Assembly (NCBI GenBank): GCA_945910715.1
Contig: CAMDZU010000080.1
Location: 1 to 6,399, forward strand
Origin: an uncultured Clostridia bacterium
GTDB taxonomy: Bacteria > Bacillota > Clostridia > Oscillospirales > Ruminococcaceae
Length of the DNA stretch: 6,399 nt
Direction of reading: 5' to 3'
Numbering within the stretch: position 1 is the stretch's first letter; each line of letters starts with the position of its first letter. Under the pieces are notes generated by a model that ran no database searches, was not told the DNA's origin, and saw only the letters and a list, made by a program, of their open reading frames with translations. Of this stretch, positions 1-5,744 are shown in pieces. A program made the position numbers and the translations under genes.

Positions 1-90
1 GGAAGCCGACTTAGGGCGCTGCCCTAAGAACCCGCAAGCCTTTGAAAAGGCTTGATCTAAACTTTCAAAATGACTTTTTCGACAGTCTGA
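1..90. repeat. Two-hairpin intergenic element, probably a dispersed repeat
   Basis: This non-coding stretch holds two perfect stem-loops in tandem. The first has 8-bp arms (CTTAGGGC at 10-17 and GCCCTAAG at 21-28) with a 3-nt loop. The second has 9-bp arms (CAAGCCTTT at 35-43 and AAAGGCTTG at 46-54) around GA. A T-rich motif, CTTTTTCGACAGTCTGA, follows at about 74-90. Neither hairpin is followed by a T-tract on either strand, so they are not ordinary intrinsic terminators. From memory, similar paired-hairpin sequences recur between genes in Ruminococcus-like genomes, which suggests a REP-like or MITE-like repeat; copy number cannot be tested here. The left end may lie outside the window. Confidence 0.5.
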
Positions 91-114
91 TACCCCCGTT
101 ACAAAACGGGGGTA
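91..114 (-). terminator. Stem-loop ending the ispH-S1 operon (putative terminator)
   Basis: A perfect 10-bp inverted repeat (TACCCCCGTT at 91-100 and AACGGGGGTA at 105-114) with a 4-nt loop starts 18 nt beyond the ispH-S1 stop codon. The GC-rich stem and its position fit a transcription terminator for the leftward operon. On the minus strand it is preceded by an A/T-rich stretch but followed by ATCAGACTG rather than a run of T. On the plus strand the flank is a mixed TAAAATTATTT. It may therefore be a weak or bidirectional terminator, or an mRNA 3'-end stabiliser. Confidence 0.55.
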
Positions 115-132
115 AAATTATTTCAAAGCGGA

Positions 133-2148
133 TTATTCAGCGTCGGCAGGAGCTTCTTCAGCAGCCTCTTCCTCAGCGGGAGCTTCTTCAAGGAGAGCCT
201 TGATAGAAAGGCTAACTCTTGCCTTTTCTTCGTCGATTTCGGTAATCTTTGCTTCAACAGTCTGACCTACGGACAGGTACTTGGAAATGTCAACAACCTT
301 TTCAAGCGCAACCTGTGAAATGTGGATAAGACCGTCAACACCGGGGATAATCTGTGCGAATGCGCCGAAAGGTGTGATTGAAACGATCTGAGCCTTAACA
401 ACGTCGCCTACTGCAAATTCCTTAAGGAACTTTGTCCATGGGTTGTCGTCGGGGTTCTTAGCGCCGAGAGATACTCTCTTCTTTTCGGGGTCGAAGCTCT
501 TAACGTAAACCTCAAGCTCGTCGCCGATAGAAACAACCTCCTTGGGGTGCTTGATTCTGTTCCATGTAAGCTCGGAGGTGTGAACCATACCGTCAACGCC
601 GCCTAAATCAACGAATACGCCGTAGCTTTCCATTGACTTAACCTGACCCTTGAACTTCTGACCAACCTCAATGTTCTCCCAGAACTTAGCCTTGGCAGCG
701 TCGGCAGCTTCCTTGGCAGCGTTCTTGATAGAGCCTACAACTCTGCCTCTTGCTTCGTTTACTTCGATAATCTTCAGGCTGACTGTCTTCTTGAGGAGAG
801 TTTCAAGCTTCTTTGCAAGCTCCTCGGGAGTTTCAGCCTCGTCCTTGCGTGGACGTGGAATACCTGTGTGAGAAGCGGGAACAAATACTCTTGAGCCCTC
901 GCAGGTAACGATAACGCCGCCCTTAACCACTGCTGTTACAATGCCCTCGAGAGTTGTGTTGTTCTGGCTTGCCTCAACAAGCTTTTCAAGGCCTGCTGCT
1001 GCGTCAACACGCTTCTTTGAAAGATATACAACGCCTTCTGCGTCGTTGATTGATGTTACGATACATTCAATTTCATCGCCGACCTTAACAACGTCCTTGG
1101 GAGCAAGGTTAGGGTTAGCGGAAAGCTCGTCTGCAGGTATGTAACCTGAGTGCTTTGTGCCGATATCAACAACAGCTTCGGTGTTGTTTACGGATACGAC
1201 GTAAGCCTTAACCCTGTTTCCTATATATACTCTTTTAAAGGTTTTGTCAACCTCCGCCATGAAATCGATGTCCATGTCATCGTTCTTGATTTCGCTCATA
1301 ATTCTATGAACCTCCTTTATTATATCGGCAGGCGTCGAAGCACCCGCGGTTATGCCAATTTCAACGTCCCCTGAAAAGGACTCAATGTCAGCGGCTATCT
1401 GCGCTGTATCAAGCTCTGCGGCGTTTTCCACAAAATAAGTCCTGCAATGGGCTCTGCATATATCGGCCAGCTTCCGTGAATTACTGCTGTGCCTGCCTCC
1501 TACGACCACCATAATGTGGGAATTTTTGGCAAGCGAAGCCGCCTCTGTCTGTCGATTGGTAGTAGCACTACATATTGTATCAAAAATTTGCACTTTTGTA
1601 TAGTGTTTTTTAACAAAATTTTTAAACTCTGTCCATTTCACCATATCAAAGGTGGTTTGAGCCACAAAAATTAGTGCATTTTGCCCAAAGGTTTTTTGCG
1701 AAATTACCAACTCCTGCAATTGCTCCATTGAATTTACGGCAACGGCGGCAGTTGAGCAGTGACCGATTATTCCCTGCACTTCGGGGTGAGAATTATCTCC
1801 CGCAATGAGAACCTCCGCTCCCTTTGCGCTGTGCTCCGCAACGATTTTGTGAATTTTCTCCACAAAAGGGCAGGTAGCGTCAATGTAATCAACTCCAAGC
1901 TGTGAAAGCCTGCTGTAAACGTCCTTTCCCACGCCGTGACTGCGGATAATCAGCGTGCCCCTTGCTTCCTCGGGGGAATTTACGGTTACAACCCCCATTT
2001 TTTCAAGCTTTTCGGTAACGTCCCTGTTGTGGATTATGGGTCCGAGAGTACAGCCTCCGCCCTTTTCCGCAAGGCCTTCGGCAATGGAAACGGCACGCTT
2101 TACACCGAAGCAGAAGCCTGCGGTTTTTGCCACAACGATTTTATTCAT
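133..2148 (-). CDS. ispH: Bifunctional HMBPP reductase (IspH) / S1 RNA-binding protein fusion
   Basis: The protein is 671 aa from the chosen start. Residues 1-285 are 4-hydroxy-3-methylbut-2-enyl diphosphate reductase, the iron-sulfur enzyme of the last MEP-pathway step, giving IPP and DMAPP. The three cluster cysteines are C13 (in GFCFGVKRAV), C93 (DATCPFV) and C193 (TICSATTNRQ). Substrate-binding residues of the family are also present: H40, H121, E123, T165, S221/N223 and S271. Residues about 306-650 hold four S1 (OB-fold) domains, near 306-379, 397-474, 494-564 and 578-650. The second is the most divergent and the third and fourth are classical. The tail (654-671) is rich in Glu and Ala. 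This fusion is well known in Clostridia. The S1 part should bind mRNA in translation. The start is ATG 2148, with GGAGAG upstream; it overlaps the plsC end by 8 nt, so translation is probably coupled. An in-frame ATG at 2163 would add five residues that do not belong to the IspH fold. It is the last gene of the operon. Confidence 0.96.
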   Translation of the reverse strand: MNKIVVAKTAGFCFGVKRAVSIAEGLAEKGGGCTLGPIIHNRDVTEKLEKMGVVTVNSPEEARGTLIIRSHGVGKDVYSRLSQLGVDYIDATCPFVEKIHKIVAEHSAKGAEVLIAGDNSHPEVQGIIGHCSTAAVAVNSMEQLQELVISQKTFGQNALIFVAQTTFDMVKWTEFKNFVKKHYTKVQIFDTICSATTNRQTEAASLAKNSHIMVVVGGRHSSNSRKLADICRAHCRTYFVENAAELDTAQIAADIESFSGDVEIGITAGASTPADIIKEVHRIMSEIKNDDMDIDFMAEVDKTFKRVYIGNRVKAYVVSVNNTEAVVDIGTKHSGYIPADELSANPNLAPKDVVKVGDEIECIVTSINDAEGVVYLSKKRVDAAAGLEKLVEASQNNTTLEGIVTAVVKGGVIVTCEGSRVFVPASHTGIPRPRKDEAETPEELAKKLETLLKKTVSLKIIEVNEARGRVVGSIKNAAKEAADAAKAKFWENIEVGQKFKGQVKSMESYGVFVDLGGVDGMVHTSELTWNRIKHPKEVVSIGDELEVYVKSFDPEKKRVSLGAKNPDDNPWTKFLKEFAVGDVVKAQIVSITPFGAFAQIIPGVDGLIHISQVALEKVVDISKYLSVGQTVEAKITEIDEEKARVSLSIKALLEEAPAEEEAAEEAPADAE
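1297..1318 (-). promoter_or_regulatory. Internal ribosome binding site and ATG at the IspH/S1 boundary
   Basis: On the minus strand AAAGGAGGT (1318-1310) matches nine consecutive bases of the sequence complementary to the 16S rRNA 3' end. It stands 10 nt before an in-frame ATG (1299-1297), codon 284 of the fusion (MSEIKNDD). Starting there would give a 388-aa protein containing all four S1 domains and none of IspH, beginning about 22 residues before the first S1 domain, like a free-standing S1. Caveat: Lys-Glu-Val naturally encodes AAGGAGGT, and the same nine-base core recurs in frame at codons 536-538 without a start codon. Internal initiation is therefore an inference. Confidence 0.5.
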
Positions 2149-2818
2149 TGCCGCTCTCCGCATTTTCGGCGGTATCCGTATTTTCTTTTGAGGACTTTCT
2201 TATTTTAAGGGGAACGGGTATTCCTCTGCTGTCGCAGACCTGCTTCTGAAGCGCCTTTATGCTGTCCATTATTCTTGCGGAAACCCTTTTCAGCGCCTTA
2301 TGGTCCTCGGGGTCTATTTTCATTTCCTCGGAGGGAATCATCTCGCCGAAAGCCACGTCAGCAACATTCTTTTCCCCGTAACGGATATAAGCAGGCAGCA
2401 CGGGAGCGCCCGTCATTGCCGCTATCAGCGCAACCCCCGATTTTCCTCGCTGAATAACTCCGTCCGTGGAGCGTGTTCCCTCGGGGAAAATAACCAGTAC
2501 TCTGCCCTTTTTCAGCTTTTCAACAGCCAGCCTTACCGCCTCGCCGTCCCCTGCTCCTCTTACAACGGGGAATGCGCCGCAAAGGGTGATTATCCACTTG
2601 AAGAAAATGTTCTTGTGGAAAAGCTCGTCCTTTGCCATAAAGGAGAATTTTTCGTGAACTACTGCCGCTATCATAGGCGGATCGGCATATTTCTGGTGAT
2701 TGCAGGCGATAATGTAGCCCCCTGTGTGCTTGGGAGGAATGTTTTCCTTATTCCAGACCTTTATCTTATATTTCAGATAAAAGAAAATCTGGACGAAATA
2801 TCTCATAAAGTAATACAT
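2141..2818 (-). CDS. plsC: 1-acyl-sn-glycerol-3-phosphate acyltransferase (PlsC family)
   Basis: The 225-aa protein is a membrane-associated lysophosphatidate acyltransferase that should transfer a fatty acyl group to lysophosphatidic acid to make phosphatidic acid, the precursor of membrane phospholipids. All four family motifs are visible. The catalytic HX4D is at H41-D46 (NHQKYAD). The FMAKDELF block at 60-67 leads to FPVVRG (83-88). FPEGTRS (111-117) is the glycerol-3-phosphate binding motif, and VLPAYI is at 140-145. The N-terminal 20 residues are aromatic, hydrophobic and basic, fitting a membrane-contacting helix rather than a cleaved signal peptide. The C-terminal 20 residues are polar and acidic and look disordered. 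The start ATG shares one base with the cmk stop (TGATG) and has GAGGG 9 nt upstream. The gene overlaps ispH by 8 nt at its end. Length is typical of clostridial PlsC. The exact acyl donor (acyl-ACP or acyl-CoA) cannot be told. Confidence 0.94.
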   Translation of the reverse strand: MYYFMRYFVQIFFYLKYKIKVWNKENIPPKHTGGYIIACNHQKYADPPMIAAVVHEKFSFMAKDELFHKNIFFKWIITLCGAFPVVRGAGDGEAVRLAVEKLKKGRVLVIFPEGTRSTDGVIQRGKSGVALIAAMTGAPVLPAYIRYGEKNVADVAFGEMIPSEEMKIDPEDHKALKRVSARIMDSIKALQKQVCDSRGIPVPLKIRKSSKENTDTAENAESGNE

Positions 2819-3483
2819 CAGATTTTTCCCTCTATAATCTTAATTATTGCCTCTGCCGAGCCTTCGAAGTCAAGTCCGCTTGTGTCAAGAAGAACTGCGT
2901 CCTCCGCCTGTTTAAGGGGCGCTTCCGCTCTGTGGGAATCGTTGTAGTCACGTTGATTGAGGTCGCTTAAAACGTCCTCGAATTTCACATCCATTCCCTT
3001 TGCAATAAGCTCGTCGTAGCGGCGCTTTGCACGGATTTCGGGCTTTGCGGTAATGAAAATCTTCACCTGCGCATTGGGGAGAATTACCGTTCCAATGTCC
3101 CGTCCGTCCATTATGACGTTGTTTTCCTCCGCCATTTTCCGCTGAATATCCACAAGGTAGCGTCTTACCTCGCCAATTGCGGAAACCTTTGACGCCATCA
3201 TTGACATTTCGGGAGTTCTTATTTCCTCCGAAACGTCCTCCCCGTTCATATAAACGTGCTGTGTGCCGTCGATAAGCCTTATCTCCAGCTTAAGCTTTGA
3301 CTCAAGGGCAAGCCTTACCGCCGTGTGATTGTCCGTATTGATATTGTTTCTTGTGCAGAACAGTCCGACCGTTCTGTAAAGCGCCCCCGTATCAACATAA
3401 ATATACCCCAGTCTTTCGGCGCATATACGGGCAAGGGAGCTTTTTCCTGCGCCTACGGGTCCGTCAATTGCAACCGCAATCAT
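2818..3483 (-). CDS. cmk: (d)CMP kinase (cytidylate kinase)
   Basis: This 221-aa cytosolic enzyme phosphorylates CMP and dCMP to the diphosphates with ATP, feeding RNA, DNA and CDP-activated lipid synthesis. The P-loop is GPVGAGKSS (8-16). It is followed by DTGALYR (31-37), the family's EIRTPEMS block (87-94) in the NMP-binding insert, MDGRDIGT (125-132) in the core, and the lid region with RAKRRYDEL (151-159) and RDYNDSHRAEAPL (178-190). The sequence ends in the usual LLDTSGLDFEGSA segment. Length and motif order match the short bacterial type without additional fused domains. The start ATG has GGAGG 6 nt upstream. The gene begins 18 nt after the flavoprotein stop and its own stop overlaps the plsC start by one base, so the order flavoprotein-cmk-plsC-ispH/S1 is transcribed together. 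Confidence 0.96.
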   Translation of the reverse strand: MIAVAIDGPVGAGKSSLARICAERLGYIYVDTGALYRTVGLFCTRNNINTDNHTAVRLALESKLKLEIRLIDGTQHVYMNGEDVSEEIRTPEMSMMASKVSAIGEVRRYLVDIQRKMAEENNVIMDGRDIGTVILPNAQVKIFITAKPEIRAKRRYDELIAKGMDVKFEDVLSDLNQRDYNDSHRAEAPLKQAEDAVLLDTSGLDFEGSAEAIIKIIEGKI

Positions 3484-3501
3484 ATTTTACCTCCGTTTTT
3501 G

Positions 3502-3741
3502 TTATCCCAGAGCCGCCGCATTTGCGGTGGAAAAGGCAATCTGCAGATTAAATCCGCCTGTAAAGCCTGTTACGTCAATAATTTCACCTGCGAAATACAG
3601 TCCGCTTACAAGCTTTGACTCCATTGTTTTCGGCTTTATTTCCTTGACGGAAACGCCGCCGTCGGTGATTATTGCCTCGTCAACGGGTCTGAAATCCCTT
3701 ATTGTTATGGGAAAGGCTTTCATAAAATCAAGGAGCCTCAT
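3502..3741 (-). CDS. C-terminal reading frame of the frameshifted flavoprotein
   Basis: The open frame from ATG 3741 gives 79 aa, ending with GLYFAGEIIDVTGFTGGFNL and the final helix of the HI0933 family. The homology continues upstream of this ATG in the same frame (LEPERRVNEFTREER), back to a TAA formed within the A-run, so the ATG is an internal methionine and not a genuine gene start. No convincing ribosome binding site precedes it. It is not an independent gene. Confidence 0.6.
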   Translation of the reverse strand: MRLLDFMKAFPITIRDFRPVDEAIITDGGVSVKEIKPKTMESKLVSGLYFAGEIIDVTGFTGGFNLQIAFSTANAAALG

Positions 3742-3781
3742 CCGCTCTTCTCTTGTAAATTCGTTTACCCGTCTTTCGGGT

Positions 3782-4735
3782 TCAAGCCCTGCCTTTTTTT
3801 ATAAAGGGCAGTATCAGCTTTGAGGGCAGCAGCTTTACCAGTGCGTTTGAAAGGGTCTTGTTCTGCATTTCCTTAAAGTCACGCTGAACACGCAGATCAA
3901 GCTGCTTGCGGTCAAGTCCAGGCTTCAGGTCGATATATGCGGTGTATCTGTCGCTTTCCATTTCGTTTATATAGGAGCTTGCGCTTAAAACCAGAGGACC
4001 CGAAATGCCGAAATGGGTAAACAGCATTTCTCCTATTTCGCTGAAAAGGGTCTTGCCCTTTTTCTCATCCTTTAGTGTAAGCACCACGTTTTTAAGGCTC
4101 AGCCCCATCATTACCGAGCAGTCGTCCACCGTAACCAGCGGCACAAGTGAGGGCTTAATGGGAGTTATGGTATGTCCAAGCTCTGCCGCCATTCTGTAAC
4201 CGTCCCCCGTAGAGCCGGTAACGGGATAGCTCATTCCTCCCGTTGCAAGAATGACTTTGGGAGCGCCATAGCTTTTCCTGCCGCACTGCACCCCTGTTAC
4301 AGCGCCGTTTTCGGTAAGGATATGCTTTGCCCTGTCGTGGATTATTGTAACTCCAAGCCTGTTTATTTCCTTATACAAAGCGTCCACAATATCGTAAGCC
4401 TTGTCCGATACGGGGAAAACACGGTTTCCTCTTTCGGTTTTCAGCGGCACTCCCAGTCCCTCGAAAAAGTCCATGCAGTCCGCCGCAGAAAAGCCGCTTA
4501 ATGCGCTGTACATGAAGGAGGGATTCCGTGGGATATTCTTCATAAGGGTTTCGTTGTCGCAGTTGTTGGTCAGGTTGCAGCGTCCCTTTCCCGTTATGGC
4601 AAGCTTTCTGCCAAGCTTCTGATTGGGCTCGATTATGCAGACGGAATTGCCGTATCCGGCGCATTTTATTGCCCCGAAGCAGCCTGCCGCTCCGCCGCCT
4701 ATTACGATAACGTCGTATTCACGGTCAAACCTCAT
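3782..4735 (-). CDS. N-terminal reading frame of the frameshifted flavoprotein
   Basis: As written, the open frame from ATG 4735 gives 317 aa. It includes the Rossmann FAD-binding start and most of the central domain, and ends at TGA (3784-3782) five codons after the A-run. It lacks the last ~93 residues, including the conserved C-terminal FAD-contacting segment, so it would probably not fold as an active oxidoreductase if the frameshift is real. Confidence 0.7.
   Translation of the reverse strand: MRFDREYDVIVIGGGAAGCFGAIKCAGYGNSVCIIEPNQKLGRKLAITGKGRCNLTNNCDNETLMKNIPRNPSFMYSALSGFSAADCMDFFEGLGVPLKTERGNRVFPVSDKAYDIVDALYKEINRLGVTIIHDRAKHILTENGAVTGVQCGRKSYGAPKVILATGGMSYPVTGSTGDGYRMAAELGHTITPIKPSLVPLVTVDDCSVMMGLSLKNVVLTLKDEKKGKTLFSEIGEMLFTHFGISGPLVLSASSYINEMESDRYTAYIDLKPGLDRKQLDLRVQRDFKEMQNKTLSNALVKLLPSKLILPFIKKGRA
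3794..3800 (-). other. Frameshift site: run of seven A in the flavoprotein gene
   Basis: On the minus strand the codons ATA AAA AAA GGC sit here. Removing one A gives ATA AAA AAG GCA and restores the family reading frame. The shift needed is +1 (or -2), so the run is not in the phase of a canonical -1 slippery heptamer. Seven A is a common site of homopolymer miscall and a modest substrate for polymerase slippage. Confidence 0.85.
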
Positions 4736-4740
4736 TTATA

Positions 4741-5601
4741 TTACAGATCCTTTTTGTAAACGTCGTTTGCGTCCCACATTTCTTCCAGCTTTTCAAGGGT
4801 CTTTTCCAGTCCCTCACGCTTTTTCATTCCCACCGCAACGATAATTGCGTTGATAAGGCTCAGCGGCGCAACAAGACTGTCCGCAAAGCTTGCCATATCG
4901 CTTTTTGCAAGGAGTTTTTCGTCCGAAAGAGGAACAAGTGGAGAGTTTTCGCTGTCGGTAATTGCGATTATATGAGCGCCGCTCTGACGGGCAAAGGCGG
5001 TTGCGTTAAGGCAGTTTTTGGAGTATCTGGGGAATGAAATTGAAATCATTACGTCCCCCCGGCCTATTCTTATCATCTGCTGCAGAATGCCCGAGGTGTT
5101 GATCGGCTGAACAAAATGTACGTTGTCGAAAATAAGCTGGAAATAGTTGTCCAGAAAACGGGCGATTACGTTGCTGGACATTGCGCCGAAAATATAGATG
5201 TGATTTGCGCCCAGTATGTTGTCAATAGCCTTGTTGAACTCCTTGTCGCTGTTCATTTCAATGGTTGAGCGGATACGGTCAATATCCTGGGTAAGGGTGG
5301 TTTTCAGCACGTCCCCCTCGCCTATTCTGTCGTTGGTTATATCAAGTCGCTGAAGTGCGGTAAGTCTGTTTTTTGAATAATTCTGGAGAGCCTTCTGCAT
5401 TTCGGGATAGCCCTCGTAGCCCATTTCAATAGCAAAGCGCACAACCGTGCTTTCGCTTACGTTTACGGCAACGCCAAGCTTTGCCGCCGTCATAAATGCA
5501 GCTTTTTCGTAGTGGTTAATGATAAAATTGCCGATAAGACGCTGACTTTTGGAAAATTCGGACATTTTCCCTTCAATCTGTTCAATTAAGTTTTCCTGCA
5601 T
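4741..5601 (-). CDS. MurR/RpiR-family transcriptional regulator (HTH + SIS domain)
   Basis: The 286-aa protein has the two-domain layout of RpiR regulators. An N-terminal helix-turn-helix domain covers about residues 1-77, with the core AAKLGVAVNVSESTVVRFA at 39-57 followed by GYEGYPEMQKAL. A SIS (sugar isomerase) domain covers about 130-255, with IYIFGAMSSN at 135-144 and the conserved ISISFPRYSKN and HIIAITDSENSPL stretches. SIS domains of this family bind phosphorylated sugars, so it probably senses a sugar phosphate and binds DNA as a dimer or higher oligomer. I chose ATG 5601 because AGAAGG stands 6 nt upstream and family homology starts at MQENLIEQIEG. An in-frame TTG at 5667 would add 22 residues without family character, and it lies inside a hairpin. 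The stop is 5 nt before the flavoprotein start, making this the first gene of the operon. Its effector and targets cannot be read from sequence; it may control itself through the repeat at 5716-5744. Confidence 0.92.
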   Translation of the reverse strand: MQENLIEQIEGKMSEFSKSQRLIGNFIINHYEKAAFMTAAKLGVAVNVSESTVVRFAIEMGYEGYPEMQKALQNYSKNRLTALQRLDITNDRIGEGDVLKTTLTQDIDRIRSTIEMNSDKEFNKAIDNILGANHIYIFGAMSSNVIARFLDNYFQLIFDNVHFVQPINTSGILQQMIRIGRGDVMISISFPRYSKNCLNATAFARQSGAHIIAITDSENSPLVPLSDEKLLAKSDMASFADSLVAPLSLINAIIVAVGMKKREGLEKTLEKLEEMWDANDVYKKDL

Positions 5602-5663
5602 AATAAACCTTCTGAATCCGCCGTTATAGGCTGTAATTACGGAATCCGCCCTTATCCCCATAC

Positions 5664-5681
5664 GCAAGGCGGTTTCCTTGC
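5664..5681 (-). promoter_or_regulatory. Leader hairpin / inverted repeat upstream of rpiR-type gene
   Basis: GCAAGG (5664-5669) and CCTTGC (5676-5681) form a perfect 6-bp inverted repeat with a 6-nt spacer. It lies about 14-31 nt after the predicted transcription start of the leftward operon. The stem contains the alternative TTG start (5667), and its other arm and loop hold the only ribosome-binding-like sequence (AAGGA) before that TTG. This supports use of ATG 5601. It could also be a downstream operator half-pair. Confidence 0.35.
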
Positions 5682-5701
5682 ATAAAAATCTATTCTAACA
5701 T

Positions 5702-5730
5702 ATTGTACTACATTCTTTGAAATTTAGCAA
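5702..5730 (-). promoter_or_regulatory. Sigma-A-type promoter for the leftward rpiR-flavoprotein-cmk-plsC-ispH/S1 operon
   Basis: On the minus strand TTGCTA (5730-5725, 4/6 to consensus) is separated by exactly 17 nt from TACAAT (5707-5702, 5/6). The transcription start would be near 5695, giving a leader of about 94 nt before ATG 5601. The region is A/T-rich. No other good promoter was seen between here and the operon's end, so this probably drives all five genes. Confidence 0.6.
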
Positions 5731-5744
5731 GAGGAAATTTCAAA
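5716..5744. promoter_or_regulatory. 29-bp perfect inverted repeat over the -35 region, candidate operator
   Basis: TTTGAAATTT (5716-5725) and AAATTTCAAA (5735-5744) are perfect 10-nt inverted arms around a 9-nt spacer. The repeat spans the -35 hexamer of the leftward promoter, where a bound protein would block RNA polymerase. The arm centres are 19 bp apart, close to two helical turns, as expected for a dimeric helix-turn-helix protein. The adjacent RpiR-type regulator is the obvious candidate (autoregulation). This is inferred from position only. Confidence 0.5.

Larger units (their letters stand above)
3502..4735 (-). pseudogene. HI0933/BaiN-type FAD-dependent oxidoreductase, frameshifted
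   Basis: Read across a one-base shift, this gene encodes about 410 aa, the full length usual for the HI0933-like flavoprotein family (often labelled NAD(P)/FAD-dependent oxidoreductase or aminoacetone oxidase family). The dinucleotide-binding motif is GGGAAG (13-18). The family signature GRKLAITGKGRCNLTN is at 42-57. ATGGMSYPVTGSTGDG and THFGISGPLVLSAS follow mid-protein. The C-terminal FAD segment GLYFAGEIIDVTGFTGG lies in a different frame. The frames join at a run of seven A (minus strand 3800-3794). With six A the reading would be FIKKAGLEPERRVNEF, which matches the expected family continuity; as given, it terminates after KKGRA. Start ATG 4735 follows the RpiR stop by 5 nt with no good Shine-Dalgarno, suggesting translational coupling. 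Flanking motifs look unmutated, so a sequencing error or a very recent mutation is more likely than old decay. Its substrate is not known; some homologues act on bile acid intermediates, but that cannot be claimed here. Confidence 0.9.

Noticed and set aside
1319..1324. TATAAT on the minus strand just before the internal S1 start, as an internal promoter
   Set aside because: The hexamer is perfect, but no -35-like sequence lies 16-18 nt upstream (GCGGGT at 17 nt) and no TGn extension is present. A separate S1 transcript is not supported.
2300..2947. Plus-strand open frame of 215 codons antisense to plsC and the end of cmk
   Set aside because: It lies wholly opposite two well-supported genes, has no recognisable domain or ribosome binding site, and its composition mirrors the real genes' codons.
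3790..3804. Programmed -1 ribosomal frameshift at the A-run
   Set aside because: The needed shift is +1 (or -2), the run is not in the slippery-heptamer phase, and a -1 shift would enter the third frame. HI0933 proteins are not known to need recoding.
4371..4664. Minus-strand 97-codon frame inside the flavoprotein gene
   Set aside because: Out-of-frame shadow of strongly conserved HI0933 motifs; no family features of its own.
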